64,000 bases of DNA from Streptomyces sp. H27-C3 (GCF_030063415.1 NZ_JASITA010000036.1:1-64000), one strand, 5' to 3'. Counted from the stretch's first letter, positions 8,051 to 16,519 are shown. Notes: generated from the letters alone by a model not told the origin. Program-made: numbers and translations.

Positions 8051-8401
8051 CTACTGGTAGGCCTGGTCCAGCGCCCAAATCGCCCAGACGATCACGACCA
8101 GCGGAATCACGACGGCCGCGGTGCCGAGCGCGACACCCGCCCGCGCCCGGAAGCGATCGGCTCCCTCCCAGCTCCGCATCCTGCGCAGAGCGACGATGCC
8201 TGAGACGACCGCAGAGATCCCCAAGGGCACGATGGAGCACACGAGAAGAAGGCGGACCCACATCGGGACCGGGGCGGGCAGCAAGGGGCAGACCATCATC
8301 GCGACGGCGACAGCACCCAGTACAAGCGACGTCGTGCCCCGCGACTGCTGCCGCGCCGCCACCTGTTCACTCGATCCGGCCATCTGCTCAACGGAACTCA
8401 T
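8051..8401 (-). CDS. Small DUF4190-like membrane protein
   Basis: 116 residues: a polar N-terminal ~22 residues with the short motif RGTTSLVLG, then two closely spaced hydrophobic segments (VLGAVAVAMMVCPLL and WVRLLLVCSIVPLGISAVVSGI), a basic loop (ALRRMRSWEGADRFRARAG) and a last segment (VALGTAAVVIPLVVIVWAIWAL). This layout, including the amphipathic loop before the final helix, fits the DUF4190 family of actinobacterial membrane proteins, whose function is unknown. Start chosen at ATG 8401 at the family-like N-terminus. A longer frame runs antisense through the neighbouring IS and is not real. The IS5 element at 8454 begins 52 bases upstream, so its native promoter is probably disturbed. 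Confidence 0.72.
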   Translation of the reverse strand: MSSVEQMAGSSEQVAARQQSRGTTSLVLGAVAVAMMVCPLLPAPVPMWVRLLLVCSIVPLGISAVVSGIVALRRMRSWEGADRFRARAGVALGTAAVVIPLVVIVWAIWALDQAYQ

Positions 8402-8453
8402 GGTCGGAATGCTAGGCAGCAGGTACCGCGCTCCGCTTGGGCGCGAGTACCTA

Positions 8454-9325
8454 AGGGCTGTCCCGTAACTGCTGTTCACGGGTGAGATGATCTTGTGGTG
8501 GCTGGTGTGATCACGGCGTCGGAGCCGTCCTGGATAGCCCCGTTCACCGGGCTGAGCCCCCGCCTGTTCGGGAAGTTGGTGACGGTTCTGCGGCGAGAGG
8601 GCGCGGACACTGTCCGCAGGGGCCGGCCGTGGCGCCTGCCGCTGGAGGACCGGGCACTGCTGGTCGCGGCCTACTGGCGCACGAACCTGACCATGCGCCA
8701 ACTGGCCCCGCTGTTCGGGGTTTCCAAGTCCGCGGCGGGCCGGATCATCGATCACCTCGGACCGATGCTGGCCCTCCAGCCCCGCAAGCGGTTCGCGAAG
8801 GACACCGTGCTGATCGTGGACGGCACCCTGGTGCCCACCCGCGATCACACCGTCGCCGAGCAGTCGAAGAACTACCGGTACTCCACCAACCACCAAGTCG
8901 TCATCGACGCCGACACCCGCCTCGTGGTGGTCGGCCGGCCTCTGCCCGGCAACCGCAACGACTGCAAGGCGTGGGAAGAGTCCGGCGCGAAGGCCGCTGT
9001 CGGCACGACCATGACCATCGCCGACGGTGGCTATCCGGGCACCGGGCTCGTGATGCCCCACCGGCGCCACAAGGGCGAGGAGCTGCCCGACTGGAAGCAG
9101 GCTCACAACAAGTCCCACAAGCAGGTCCGCGCCCGCGTCGAGCACGTCTTCGCCCGCATGAAGACCTGGAAGATCCTCCGCGACTGCCGCCTCAAAGGCG
9201 ACGGCGCCCACCACGCCATTCGGCATCGCACGGATGCACAACCTCGCCCTCGCCGAATAACCCACCCACCGCACAGCAGCCCACCATGCCCGAGGCCACT
9301 CAGAGATCATTTACGGGACAACCCT
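8454..9325 (+). mobile_element. IS5-family insertion sequence with TA target duplication
   Basis: An 872-bp element. The left terminus AGGGCTGTCCCGTAA (8454-8468) and right terminus TTACGGGACAACCCT (9311-9325) are inverted repeats with one mismatch. TA dinucleotides flank both ends (8452-8453 and 9326-9327). It contains one transposase gene. The same terminal sequence recurs on the MITE at 34098-34259 and as a relic near 16520. Confidence 0.88.
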
Positions 9326-9328
9326 TAG
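8495..9328 (+). CDS. IS5-family transposase with C-terminal frameshift
   Basis: DDE transposase with an N-terminal helix-turn-helix region (MRQLAPLFGVSKSAAGRIIDH). The catalytic Asp residues are in LIVDGTLVP and TIADGGYPG, and the Glu is in ARVEHVFARMK. Near 9220 an extra base shifts the frame. In the other frame the natural C-terminus GIARMHNLALAE and stop TAA (9258-9260) can be read. As it stands the product ends in an unrelated tail that runs through the right inverted repeat. All three catalytic residues lie before the shift, so some activity cannot be excluded. A 3'-truncated relative lies at 15051-15773 on the other strand. Confidence 0.78.
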   Translation: MVAGVITASEPSWIAPFTGLSPRLFGKLVTVLRREGADTVRRGRPWRLPLEDRALLVAAYWRTNLTMRQLAPLFGVSKSAAGRIIDHLGPMLALQPRKRFAKDTVLIVDGTLVPTRDHTVAEQSKNYRYSTNHQVVIDADTRLVVVGRPLPGNRNDCKAWEESGAKAAVGTTMTIADGGYPGTGLVMPHRRHKGEELPDWKQAHNKSHKQVRARVEHVFARMKTWKILRDCRLKGDGAHHAIRHRTDAQPRPRRITHPPHSSPPCPRPLRDHLRDNP

Positions 9329-9362
9329 ACACTCCCTCAACCCTCGAAGGGCTTCGGGCACA

Positions 9363-9761
9363 TCAGGATGGTTGGGCGAGGGGAACGGTGACTTCAAGAA
9401 CACTGTCCTGGTCCCCGCAGGTGAGGCTCCACGTGATGGTCACCGAACGAGCATCGTGCGAGGGCCCCGGTTGCAGTGAGAACGACCCCTCCGTGGCTGT
9501 GCCGTCAGTGTTCACGCCGTACGCGCCGCCGCCGTCGTCGTATTCGTTCCCCAGGTCATCGACGGCTTCGGCGCTCAGGAAGATGGAAGGGCCCGCGACG
9601 CCCAGCGTGTCGTCGGGTTCGTCCTGCCACTGCTCAGGCAGCGGGGGCGTGATCCGGTATGCCAGCTCGATGGAGTCCGTCGTCGCGCTGAACTCCAGGA
9701 AGGTCAGCGCGTGGCGCCCTCCAAAGATGGAGAACTTTTCATTCATTGGTCGCGCGCTCAT
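9363..9761 (-). CDS. Hypothetical cytoplasmic protein
   Basis: 132 residues from MSARPMNEKFSIFGGRHAL. It has no signal peptide, membrane segment or cysteine cluster apart from one Cys in SLTCGDQDS. The body alternates short hydrophobic strands with acidic loops (WQDEPDDTLGV, LGNEYDDGGG) and ends in WSLTCGDQDSVLEVTVPL, which looks like a beta-sandwich. I do not recognise the family. ATG 9761 was preferred over a longer Arg-rich extension because GGGAAACTG precedes it and the residues upstream look non-coding. The 5' end is 98 bases from the next gene on the same strand. Confidence 0.55.
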   Translation of the reverse strand: MSARPMNEKFSIFGGRHALTFLEFSATTDSIELAYRITPPLPEQWQDEPDDTLGVAGPSIFLSAEAVDDLGNEYDDGGGAYGVNTDGTATEGSFSLQPGPSHDARSVTITWSLTCGDQDSVLEVTVPLAQPS

Positions 9762-9858
9762 CAGTTTCCCGATCTCCCGAAACCTCACCCGGCGACGCCG
9801 CACGTGGCACCGCCGGGTGAACTGTCTTCTCCACTGCAAACTCCGGTGCGGCGTTAGA

Positions 9859-10449
9859 TCAGCTGCTGCCCTTGGCGGGGACCTTACAGGTGATGTATCG
9901 GGTGGCGCCGCTGCGGGGGTTGGATCCCTTGATCAACCAGGAGAACGTGACTTTGTTTCCCGTGGCAATGACACCACGGTAACTGCTTCCGACACGCTGG
10001 TACTTGTTCATGGAGCCGTGAAAGTTGTAGGTACTGAGCTTCCTGTGCAACTGGTAAGGCGGGTTGATCGCCTTGTCGTTCACGTAGGCGTACGGCATGG
10101 ATACCGCAGCGACAGAGCCGAGAGCCGCACGAGCGCGCGCCGTCAGCTTGAAGCCCCAGCGGAGCGTGCCGCTCGGTGTCCGGTCATAGTCCACATTGGA
10201 GACGGCGTGCTTCCACACGCCCGTGCATTTCTTGTCCGCCGGGGTCCTGACATGAAGCACGGCGGATCGCGTGGCGACCCGCTTCACTGTGTCGGCCGTG
10301 CTCTCCCCTACGGGGATCGAAATGAATTCACCGGTGTTGGCGCTCTCAGCCGCATGAGCCGGAGTGGACAACCCGCCAACCAGAACAGCGAGGCTCAGTG
10401 CGGAACAGGCCGCGAGATAAGGACGCGCTGGCCGTTGCCTGCTGACCAC
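9859..10449 (-). CDS. Small secreted protein of unknown function
   Basis: 196 residues. The start is GTG 10449, decided by GGAGGG six bases upstream and by the signal peptide that follows (VSRQRPARPYLAACSALSLA, then VLVGGLSTPAHAAES). The mature part is about 160 residues with two cysteines (KKCTGVW and YITCKVP) placed to form one disulfide. It is basic, rich in Lys, Ser and Tyr, and ends TRYITCKVPAKGSS. It looks like a small folded extracellular protein such as an inhibitor or toxin-like factor, but I see no motif that identifies it. It lies directly 3' of the helicase relic on the opposite strand. Confidence 0.68.
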   Translation of the reverse strand: MVSRQRPARPYLAACSALSLAVLVGGLSTPAHAAESANTGEFISIPVGESTADTVKRVATRSAVLHVRTPADKKCTGVWKHAVSNVDYDRTPSGTLRWGFKLTARARAALGSVAAVSMPYAYVNDKAINPPYQLHRKLSTYNFHGSMNKYQRVGSSYRGVIATGNKVTFSWLIKGSNPRSGATRYITCKVPAKGSS

Positions 10450-10739
10450 GTATGGCCCTCCATTCATCTGCACAAGGACGATTGAGTGTTGAGGCGCCGT
10501 CAGCGCCACAACACACCCTGCTGCACCCGGGACGATCGGTCCAGGATGAACCCGTTGGAATCCCGTTAAGAACCCATCTCTTAACCTCTGGTGATCTCGT
10601 ACCAGCGCCTCGTTGGGAGGCATGGTGCACACCGGGCCCTCCAGGCGGTGGAGTCTCAGCGGTACGGCAGAGGGCTTTACGGAGAGCTTTCGGGCGCTTC
10701 ACACGCCGTGGCAGCACGCCTTTCGGCATTGGCCGACGG

Positions 10740-11258
10740 GCGGGTGAGCTGAGGGAGCGGCGCAAGATCCTGCTGGACGCGACGGAGGCCGGGAGGCTCT
10801 GGGAGCCGGGCGAGGAGGCGCGGGAGAACAAGCTCGCCGCGCTCCGTCAGGACGCGGTATGGGGCGAGGGCGAGGCGATGGTGCCGGTCGGGCAGCACAT
10901 GGCCAACCTCCGCCGGAAGGGCCAGAAGAACGGCCTGGGCAAGGACCTGGAGCGGGCCGCCGTACGCGCGGCGCAGCTGACCGCGATCGACACGGACTGG
11001 GACTGCCCGTAGCCGCTGGACTGGCAGCGCCACTACCGCGTCCTCGCGGTCCTGGCCAACGCCGACGGCTGGGTAGAGCGGGAAGGCGCCGACCGACCGG
11101 TGCCGCGCGGTCACGGCGAGCCGATCGCGGTCGACGGCGAGCTGGAGCCGGTTACCGTGAAGCTGGGTGTGTGGGTCTCGGACACCAAGTCGAGGCGCGA
11201 CAAGCTCGCCCAGGAGCAGTTGGACGACCTGCGAGAGCTCGGCATGGACTGGGCGTGA
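10740..11258 (+). pseudogene. Decayed copy of the telomeric helicase C-terminal region
   Basis: The frame beginning RAGELRERRKILL aligns residue by residue with the helicase-associated region of the gene at 1179-3875 (RAGELEDRRKTLL). Compared with that gene it lacks the segment between LAALR and QDAVWGEGE. It has TAG at 11010 in place of a Trp codon (DWDCP-stop-PLDWQRH), lacks about 90 residues between NADG and WVEREG, and ends in the same HA-repeat tail (KLGVWVSDTKSRRDKL... LGMDWA). The helicase core is missing altogether. About 90 bases of downstream sequence, including the terminator hairpin, are homologous too. This is the relic of an older terminal helicase gene in the same orientation as the intact one. 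Confidence 0.88.
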
Positions 11259-11309
11259 CACAGGATGCGGTTGGTCGTTGAACCTGGCGGTCAAGTGAAG
11301 TGCACCAAG

Positions 11310-11339
11310 ACCCCGGGATGTCAGGCTGATTCCTGGGGT
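11310..11339 (+). terminator. Terminator hairpin of the helicase relic
   Basis: ACCCCGGGA (11310-11318) pairs with TCCTGGGGT (11331-11339) with one G-U pair. It is the counterpart of the hairpin at 3929-3959 after the intact helicase. Confidence 0.55.
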
Positions 11340-11496
11340 CTCGTGCTGTCTCGCCACGCGGGCGAGGGAGTCAGTGAAGGCTGGGCGCAGGAGGCACACC
11401 AAGGCGAGGCGGGCCAACTTGACCGGCCTGCGGCGGGCCGCTCTCGCGGAGTGGGGAATGGAGTGGGCATGGGGCGTTGGGCGGGGAACGGTCCTG

Positions 11497-11835
11497 TCAG
11501 GCGTCAGCCTTGCGGCAGGAGGTGGGGGGCGGGCCGCGCAGTTCTTCGTTGATGCGCATGGCTTCACCGAGCTGGTCCTCGAGGATGACGATGCGGCAGG
11601 CCGCTTCGACCGAGACGCCCTGGTCGACGAGCTCACGGACCCGGGCCGCGATCTTCAGCTGATAGCGGGAGTAGCGGCGGTGTCCGCCCTGCGAGCGCAG
11701 TGGGGTGATGACGCGGGCATCGCCGATGGCGCGGAGGAAGCCGGGTGTGGTGCCGAGCATTTCGGCGGCCCGGCCCATCGTGTAGGCGGGGTAGTCGTCG
11801 TCATCGAGACGGCCGAGCGAATCGTCTGCTGTCAT
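11497..11835 (-). CDS. MerR-family transcriptional regulator
   Basis: 112 residues starting MTADDSLGRLDDDDYPAYTM. The MerR winged helix-turn-helix is TMGRAAEMLGTTPGFLRAIG followed by VITPLRSQGGHRRYSRYQL, then a short helix (RELVDQGVSVEAACRIVILEDQL). It is a short, sensor-less MerR type with no cysteine cluster, common in Streptomyces. Start ATG 11835 is set by the conserved N-terminus and GAGAGGTG just upstream. A stable inverted repeat (11861-11893) lies in its presumed 5' leader and may attenuate transcription. Targets unknown. It is convergent with the helicase relic and not obviously in an operon. Confidence 0.85.
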   Translation of the reverse strand: MTADDSLGRLDDDDYPAYTMGRAAEMLGTTPGFLRAIGDARVITPLRSQGGHRRYSRYQLKIAARVRELVDQGVSVEAACRIVILEDQLGEAMRINEELRGPPPTSCRKADA

Positions 11836-11860
11836 CGCACCTCTCTGTGGAACACGTGGA

Positions 11861-11893
11861 GGGGCCCCGGTGCCGTATGGCACCCGGGGCCCC
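11861..11893 (-). promoter_or_regulatory. Hairpin in the 5' leader of the merR-like gene
   Basis: GGGGCCCCGGTGCC (11861-11874) pairs with GGCACCCGGGGCCCC (11879-11893), with one bulged base. It lies 26 bases upstream of the start codon at 11835. It could be an attenuator, or the terminator of an upstream transcript. Confidence 0.5.
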
Positions 11894-12196
11894 GAAGGAA
11901 CTGCTACACCACCTGCCGGCCCTGGAACTGCGCCGGCCTTCTGTGTCCGCACGACCGTCCGGGAGAGGACGGGGAATGCGGGGATCGCGGTTGCTTGACC
12001 GGAGACCACCTCACTATCGATGTCCTGCGGTACCCGGGCCCACATCGTTCACCCGGGCGATCCTGATGGCGCTCAACTCCTCCGTTTCTTCCCTCTTGAT
12101 CAATTACCGGACTGCCTACTGCTGGCACTGCGCTTGTACTACTGGTGATGCGAACCACCGGTGACCTGATGAAGCATCACCCTCCGGCAGCCAGCC

Positions 12197-12422
12197 CCGT
12201 CGCCCGTCCTGCATCCGCTCTGGCTTAGAACCCCACTGCCGAACCTCCCGGTACGCGCGCCGCAGTCTGACGCCTTTTACCGAGGGACCACTGGTACTGC
12301 CGACTGCACTTGCGTACTGCTCACGGCGGCCCCTGAAAACTGCGGTCCGCCCGGTCCGGTTGTCAGTCCCGTCGCCGTCCTGCAACCGCTCTGGCTTCGG
12401 AACTCCACCACCGCACCGACCT
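12197..12422. repeat. Imperfect ~54-bp direct repeats upstream of the ATP-binding protein gene
   Basis: The segments 12197-12250 and 12369-12422 share the order GTCGCC, GTCCTGCA, CCGCTCTGGCTT, AACTCCA/ACCCCA and ACCT, 172 bases apart. The region between 12080 and 12690 has no credible gene. It forms an unusually long leader in front of the start codon at 12691. The repeats may be regulator sites or a structured RNA leader. Confidence 0.6.
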
Positions 12423-12742
12423 GCACTTACATGTACTGCTTCCCGACAGTTCATCCCTGCCGGACCTGCTCGATCTCTTGGCTACGGGGAAAACAATAAC
12501 CACAGCAACGCCCGGATGTCTACTTCCGCCGTGACAGGTTTCCTATGAAGGCTGACAGTGAAGTCCTGTCGTCCACATCGCTTGGAAACTGCACCGGAGC
12601 ACACCCTCCGGGGTGTGAGGGCCGTCGGATCGGGCAGGTGGGCTGTCACGGCACAAGCGGCACAACCGATCACAGGTGGGGTGTACGCGCATGAACAGCA
12701 CGACGATCACCATCACCTCGACACCCCCCGTACCGACCGTGG

Positions 12743-14142
12743 CAATGCCGTTGCTTTTGTGGAGTCTGGCCAGTTGAACCGGTGTGCTGATGTCCCGTCT
12801 GGAGCGTTTGGGGCTGGGAGAGTTGACCCGGTCGTGCCCGCCAGAGCTGGTGGACCGTGTGGTGGGTGAGGCGGGGCGCTCGGAGAAGCGTCGGCGTCTG
12901 TTGTCCGCCCGGTTCACGGTGTACTTCGTGCTGGCGATGTGCTTGTTCCCGCAGGCTGACTACCTGGAGGTCCTCCGGCTGGTGAAGACCGGCGACAAGG
13001 GGCTGCGGTCCTGGTCCGGGGTGAACAAGTCGTCGCTGACCAGGGCCCGGCAGCGGCTCGGCTGGCCGGTAATGCGGGAACTGTTTCGGTCCGTGGCCCG
13101 GCCGCTCGGCACCGACGGCGAGCTGTTCCGAGGGCTGCGTGTGCTGGCCCTGGACGGGATGCTGCTGGCCGTGCCCGACTCCGCGGGCAATAACGACGCC
13201 TTCGGCAAGTCCGGCTCCCAGCGCAGCCCGATGGGCTATCCGCAGGCCCGAGTCGTCGCGGTGGCCGAGTGTTCCTCTCACGCCGTTCTGGACGCCGTGA
13301 TCGGCGGGTTCAAGGATTCTGAACGCATCGTCTCCGACGCTCTGGATGCCCATACCGGGACCGGCACGCTGTTGCTGGCCGACCGTGGATTGTGGGGTCT
13401 GGCCCGTTGGCACCGGCTCCGTGACCAGGGCACGCAGCTGCTGTGGCGGATCGAGCGGCGCAAGGCCCGCCGGGTCCAGGACGTCCTGCCCGACGGTAGC
13501 TATCTCGCCCGGATCGAGGCGAACAAGCACAGCAAGGCGGCCGGAACCCTCAAGGCGCCGCCGGCGCTGGTCCGGGTGATCGAGTACCGCGTCAACGGGC
13601 AGGCCGACGTCGTCCGGCTCATCACCAGCCTGACCGACCACGAGAAGTACCCGGCCGACGAACTCGCCGTCCTCTACGCCCGGCGCTGGGAGATCGAGCT
13701 CGTCTTCGATGAAATCAAGACTCACCAACGGGGACGGCCAGTCCTCAGGTCACAGACACCGGACGGCGTGCGCCAGGAGATCTACGCGCACCTGATCGTG
13801 CACCACGCCACCCGGGATCTGTTGGACGAGGCCGCCCGCCTGCACCGCAGCATCGCCGAGCGGACCTCGTTCACCCGGGCCCTGCACGTCGTCCGCCGCT
13901 CGGTGATCACACCGAGCGGCTTTTCCCCCCTCAGCTCGCAAGCGGGACCGCCGCCTCGGACTCTCTGAAATCGGGCGCAGTCTGCTGCCCCGCCGAAGAT
14001 CCCGTGACTGCCCTCGCAAGGTCCGTTCCTCCATCACCGGCTATGCCAGCAAAGCCCCTGGCGAGCCCTCCAGCAGCCGTCGCCCACCGGTCACCGTGGC
14101 CTTGAACAACCGGTGGCACGACCACTAAAAGCAACGGCATTG
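12743..14142 (+). mobile_element. IS4-family insertion sequence with 10-bp target duplication
   Basis: A 1400-bp element. The termini CAATGCCGTTGCTTTT (from 12743) and AAAAGCAACGGCATTG (to 14142) are perfect inverted repeats. The target sequence CCGACCGTGG is duplicated at 12733-12742 and 14143-14152, the size expected for the IS4 group. Perfect ends and an exact duplication point to a recent insertion. Confidence 0.93.
12784..14128 (+). pseudogene. IS4-family transposase, frameshifted near the C-terminus
   Basis: The first frame (12784-13968, 394 residues) holds the IS4 DDE domain: Asp in LRVLALDGMLLAVPD, Asp in LLLADRGLWGLARW, and the YREK-type signature YARRWEIELVFDEIKTHQRG. At the T4C6 run near 13921-13930 (GGCTTTTCCCCCCTC) the reading slips. 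In the neighbouring frame the usual tail continues (RKVRSSITGYASKAP ... VTVALNNRWHDH) to TAA at 14126-14128. Either the element has just been inactivated by a single-base change, or the homopolymer allows slippage. All catalytic residues lie before the slip. Translation starts at GTG 12784 or an adjacent GTG/ATG. Confidence 0.85.
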
Positions 14143-14722
14143 CCGACCGTGGTCCGGGGCGACAGCCCGGCCGGCATCCACCAGGCCCACCAGGCCCGCC
14201 AGGCCGCCCGCGCCTTCACCGACAGCCTCACCCCCGCGCCCGGCCCGGACACGGCGGACACCCTCGTCCTGGTGGTCTCCGAGCTCGTCACCAACGCCCT
14301 GCGCCACGGCGGCGGCCACTACACCCTGAAACTGTCCGCCGGCCCCGGCACCGTGACCGCCGCGGTCAGCGACCCGAACCCGGCACACCCACGCGAGCGC
14401 ACCCCCGACCTGGGCGGCGGCAGCGGCGGCTTCGGCTGGCACATGATCCGCCACCTCACCCACCACCTGACCATCACCCCCGGCCCCGGACAGGGCAAAA
14501 TCATCCACGCCCAGCTCCCCCGCTGACAGCAACCGGACCCGCGATGCGCAACCACAGACGCCCCAGTCGAAGGACAGCACGGCGAGGAAGAAGCCAGCCC
14601 CGCTCGGGTGGCGGGGCTCGATATCTTCGGCGTCGATCCGTTACCCCTTGCTTGTTCCCGCGTTGAAGGGATGCGTAGGCCGCACGTCCTGCGACCGACC
14701 TTTCATCTTGCAAGGAGAACTG

Positions 14723-14998
14723 ATGTCGCGAATCGCGAAGGCAGCCGCCGCCGTCGCCGGCACTGTTGCCATCATGGCCGGTGGAGCCGGCATGGCAGCC
14801 GCTGACGCCGGAGCCCAGGGCGTTGCCACTCACTCTCCCGGTGTCCTTTCGGGCAACCTCGTCCAGGTGCCCATCCACATCCCGGTCAACATCTGCGGCA
14901 ACACCGTGAACGTGATCGGCCTGCTCAACCCCGCGTTCGGCAACACCTGCGTGAACAGCTCGAGCCACGAGAACCACCACGGCGGCTACGGCGGCTGA
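14723..14998 (+). CDS. Short chaplin (hydrophobic aerial-hyphae coat protein)
   Basis: 91 residues. The signal peptide MSRIAKAAAAVAGTVAIMAG ends near AAADAGA. The mature part is one chaplin domain: GVLSGNLVQVPIHIPVNICG, then NTVNVIGLLNPAFGNTCVN with the two conserved cysteines. A His/Gly-rich tail (HENHHGGYGG) follows. Short chaplins self-assemble into amyloid-like fibrils that lower surface tension and coat aerial hyphae and spores. AAGGAGAACTG before ATG 14723 fixes the start. The tail is longer than in typical short chaplins. It sits between IS-derived segments in the subtelomere, so it is probably an accessory paralogue rather than one of the core chp genes. Confidence 0.9.
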   Translation: MSRIAKAAAAVAGTVAIMAGGAGMAAADAGAQGVATHSPGVLSGNLVQVPIHIPVNICGNTVNVIGLLNPAFGNTCVNSSSHENHHGGYGG

Positions 14999-15050
14999 TC
15001 CACACTCCCCAACGCCGCGGCCTCCCCCTCACGCCCGGGGGAGGCCGCAG

Positions 15051-15773
15051 TTACGTCCGTGCGCGAACGTGTCCGTGCCGACCGCCGCGGAGAATCTTCC
15101 AGGTCTTCATGCGCGCGAAGACATGCTCGACGCGGGCGCGGACCTGCTTGTGGGACTTGTTCTGTGCTTCCTTCCAGTCGGGCCGGTCTTCGCCCTGGCG
15201 TCGGCGGTGGGGCATGACGAGCCCGGTGCCGGGATAGCCGCCGCCGGCGATCGTAAGTGTTCTGCCGACGGCGGCTTTGGCGCCGGATTCCTCCCATGCC
15301 TTGCAGTCGCTGCGGTTGCCGGCCAAGGGCTGGCCGACCTCGACGACCAGGCGGGTTTCGGCGTCGATGACGACCTGGTGGTTGGTCGAGTACCGGTAGT
15401 TCCTGGACTGCTCCGCCACCGCGTGGTCCCGGGTTGGGACCAGGGTGCCGTCCACGATGAGCACAGCGTCCTTGGCCAACCGCTTGCGGGGCTGGAGAGC
15501 GAACAACGGGCCGAGGTGATCGATGATGCGGTCCGCTGCCGACTTGGAAACCCCGAACAGCGGCGCAAGCTGGCGCATCGTCAAGTTCGTGCGCCAGTAG
15601 GCCGCGACCAGCAGGGCCCGGTCCTCAAGCGGGAGGCTCCACGGCCCACCCTTACGCACCGCATCAGCGCCCTCGCGCCGCAGTACGGTCACCAGCTTGC
15701 CGAACAGGCGAGGGCTCAGCCCGGTGAACGGGGCTATCCAGGACGGCTCCGACGCCGTGATCACACCAGACAC
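15051..15773 (-). pseudogene. IS5-family transposase, truncated at both ends
   Basis: Close relative of the transposase at 8495-9328: the same HTH (MRQLAPLFGVSKSAADRIIDH) and DDE residues (LIVDGTLVP, TIAGGGYPG, ARVEHVFARMK). The second catalytic Asp is replaced by Gly (IAGGGYPG instead of IADGGYPG), so it is inactive. The reading frame breaks off after KTWKILRG at about 15090. The expected terminal inverted repeats are not found at either end; the upstream sequence matches the IS only to about 15800. Confidence 0.85.
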
Positions 15774-15882
15774 CGAGAGATCATTTCACTTGTCACCGGG
15801 TGTCCCCGTCCCGTACACGGACAGTTCTGGACGCTCTCACCAAACCGTGAGCGACGCTCCTCACCGGCCCCGGTGACCTGAG

Positions 15883-16410
15883 TCAGTCGAAGAGGGCAAC
15901 GAGTCCATTCACCCAGATCGCGAGGAACATAAGGACCGCCACCATACAACCGACGCCCGCCAGCACACCGCCGACCGTCCACGGCTCGGAGGGCGCCACG
16001 TACTCCCTTTCCAGGCCGTCCCGGTAGGAGGCGAGGTCGTCCCAGTCGACGGGGTGCCCCAACTCCTCGGCGCAGGCGGTCCGCACCGCGATCAGCTGCC
16101 CCTCCGCGAAGGCGGTGGCGGCCTTCGCCTCGGGGCCGTGCCAGGCGAGGGCCTTCATCCGCCACCCGGGAGACCCGTACCGCGCCTCAAAGGCGGCCGT
16201 CTCCTCGGCGTTCCGGTCCTCTTCGAGGTACATCCAGCGTCCAGCCTCGGCGGCGTCGCCGTAGAGCCGATACACCTCGGCCACCCGTCGGCGGAGCGTC
16301 AGGTCGTACGGGAAGGACGAGACGAGACCGCGCAGGCGCTGGCGCGCGATGGGAACCCGGCAGGCGGCCAGGTCTGCATCAACTTGGGCAAGGGTCTCTC
16401 TCAGGGGCAT
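15883..16410 (-). CDS. DUF6584-like protein with C-terminal membrane anchor
   Basis: 175 residues. The N-terminal ~110 residues form a TPR-like helical domain (LAACRVPIARQRLRGLVSSF, LRRRVAEVYRLYGDAAEAGR, WMYLEEDRNAEETAAFEARY). This arrangement is typical of a Streptomyces family I remember as DUF6584. The C-terminus has one transmembrane segment (VGGVLAGVGCMVAVLMFLAI), so the domain faces the cytoplasm while tethered. Function unknown. ATG 16410 gives the conserved N-terminus. It lies alone on the minus strand between IS remnants. Confidence 0.72.
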   Translation of the reverse strand: MPLRETLAQVDADLAACRVPIARQRLRGLVSSFPYDLTLRRRVAEVYRLYGDAAEAGRWMYLEEDRNAEETAAFEARYGSPGWRMKALAWHGPEAKAATAFAEGQLIAVRTACAEELGHPVDWDDLASYRDGLEREYVAPSEPWTVGGVLAGVGCMVAVLMFLAIWVNGLVALFD

Positions 16411-16519
16411 GGACGCATGATCGGGTACCGCACTGGTCTACGTCGACCTGGTTTATTGCTCAGCACTCGCTCGCTCTCAGCGGCATCGGCTGAACCTCAC
16501 TGGGACGGGAAACCGCCAG

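Larger units (their letters stand above)
12691..14526 (+). pseudogene. ATP-binding (RsbW-like HATPase) protein gene split by IS4 insertion
   Basis: Codons 12691-12742 (MNSTTITITSTPPVPTV...) continue in frame after the insertion at 14153. They give VRGDSPAGIHQAHQARQAAR, then DTLVLVVSELVTNALRHGGG (N-box of the GHKL ATPase fold), DLGGGSGGFGWHMIRHL (G-box) and an end at LPR. The uninterrupted protein would be about 140 residues: a small anti-sigma or serine-kinase-like ATPase common in Streptomyces. It is broken by a 1400-bp IS4-family element (12743-14142) with its 10-bp target duplication. GGTGGGG lies just before ATG 12691. A GTG at 14113, inside the right end of the IS, is in frame with the 3' part, so a hybrid protein might still be made. 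Confidence 0.88.

Noticed and set aside
8051..9310. A 419-codon minus-strand frame antisense to the IS5 transposase
   Set aside because: Only its last 116 codons look like a protein (DUF4190-like); the rest is the complement of the transposase gene.
12670..13728. A 352-codon frame antisense to the IS4 transposase
   Set aside because: Pro/Gln/His-rich mirror of a transposase; no start signals.
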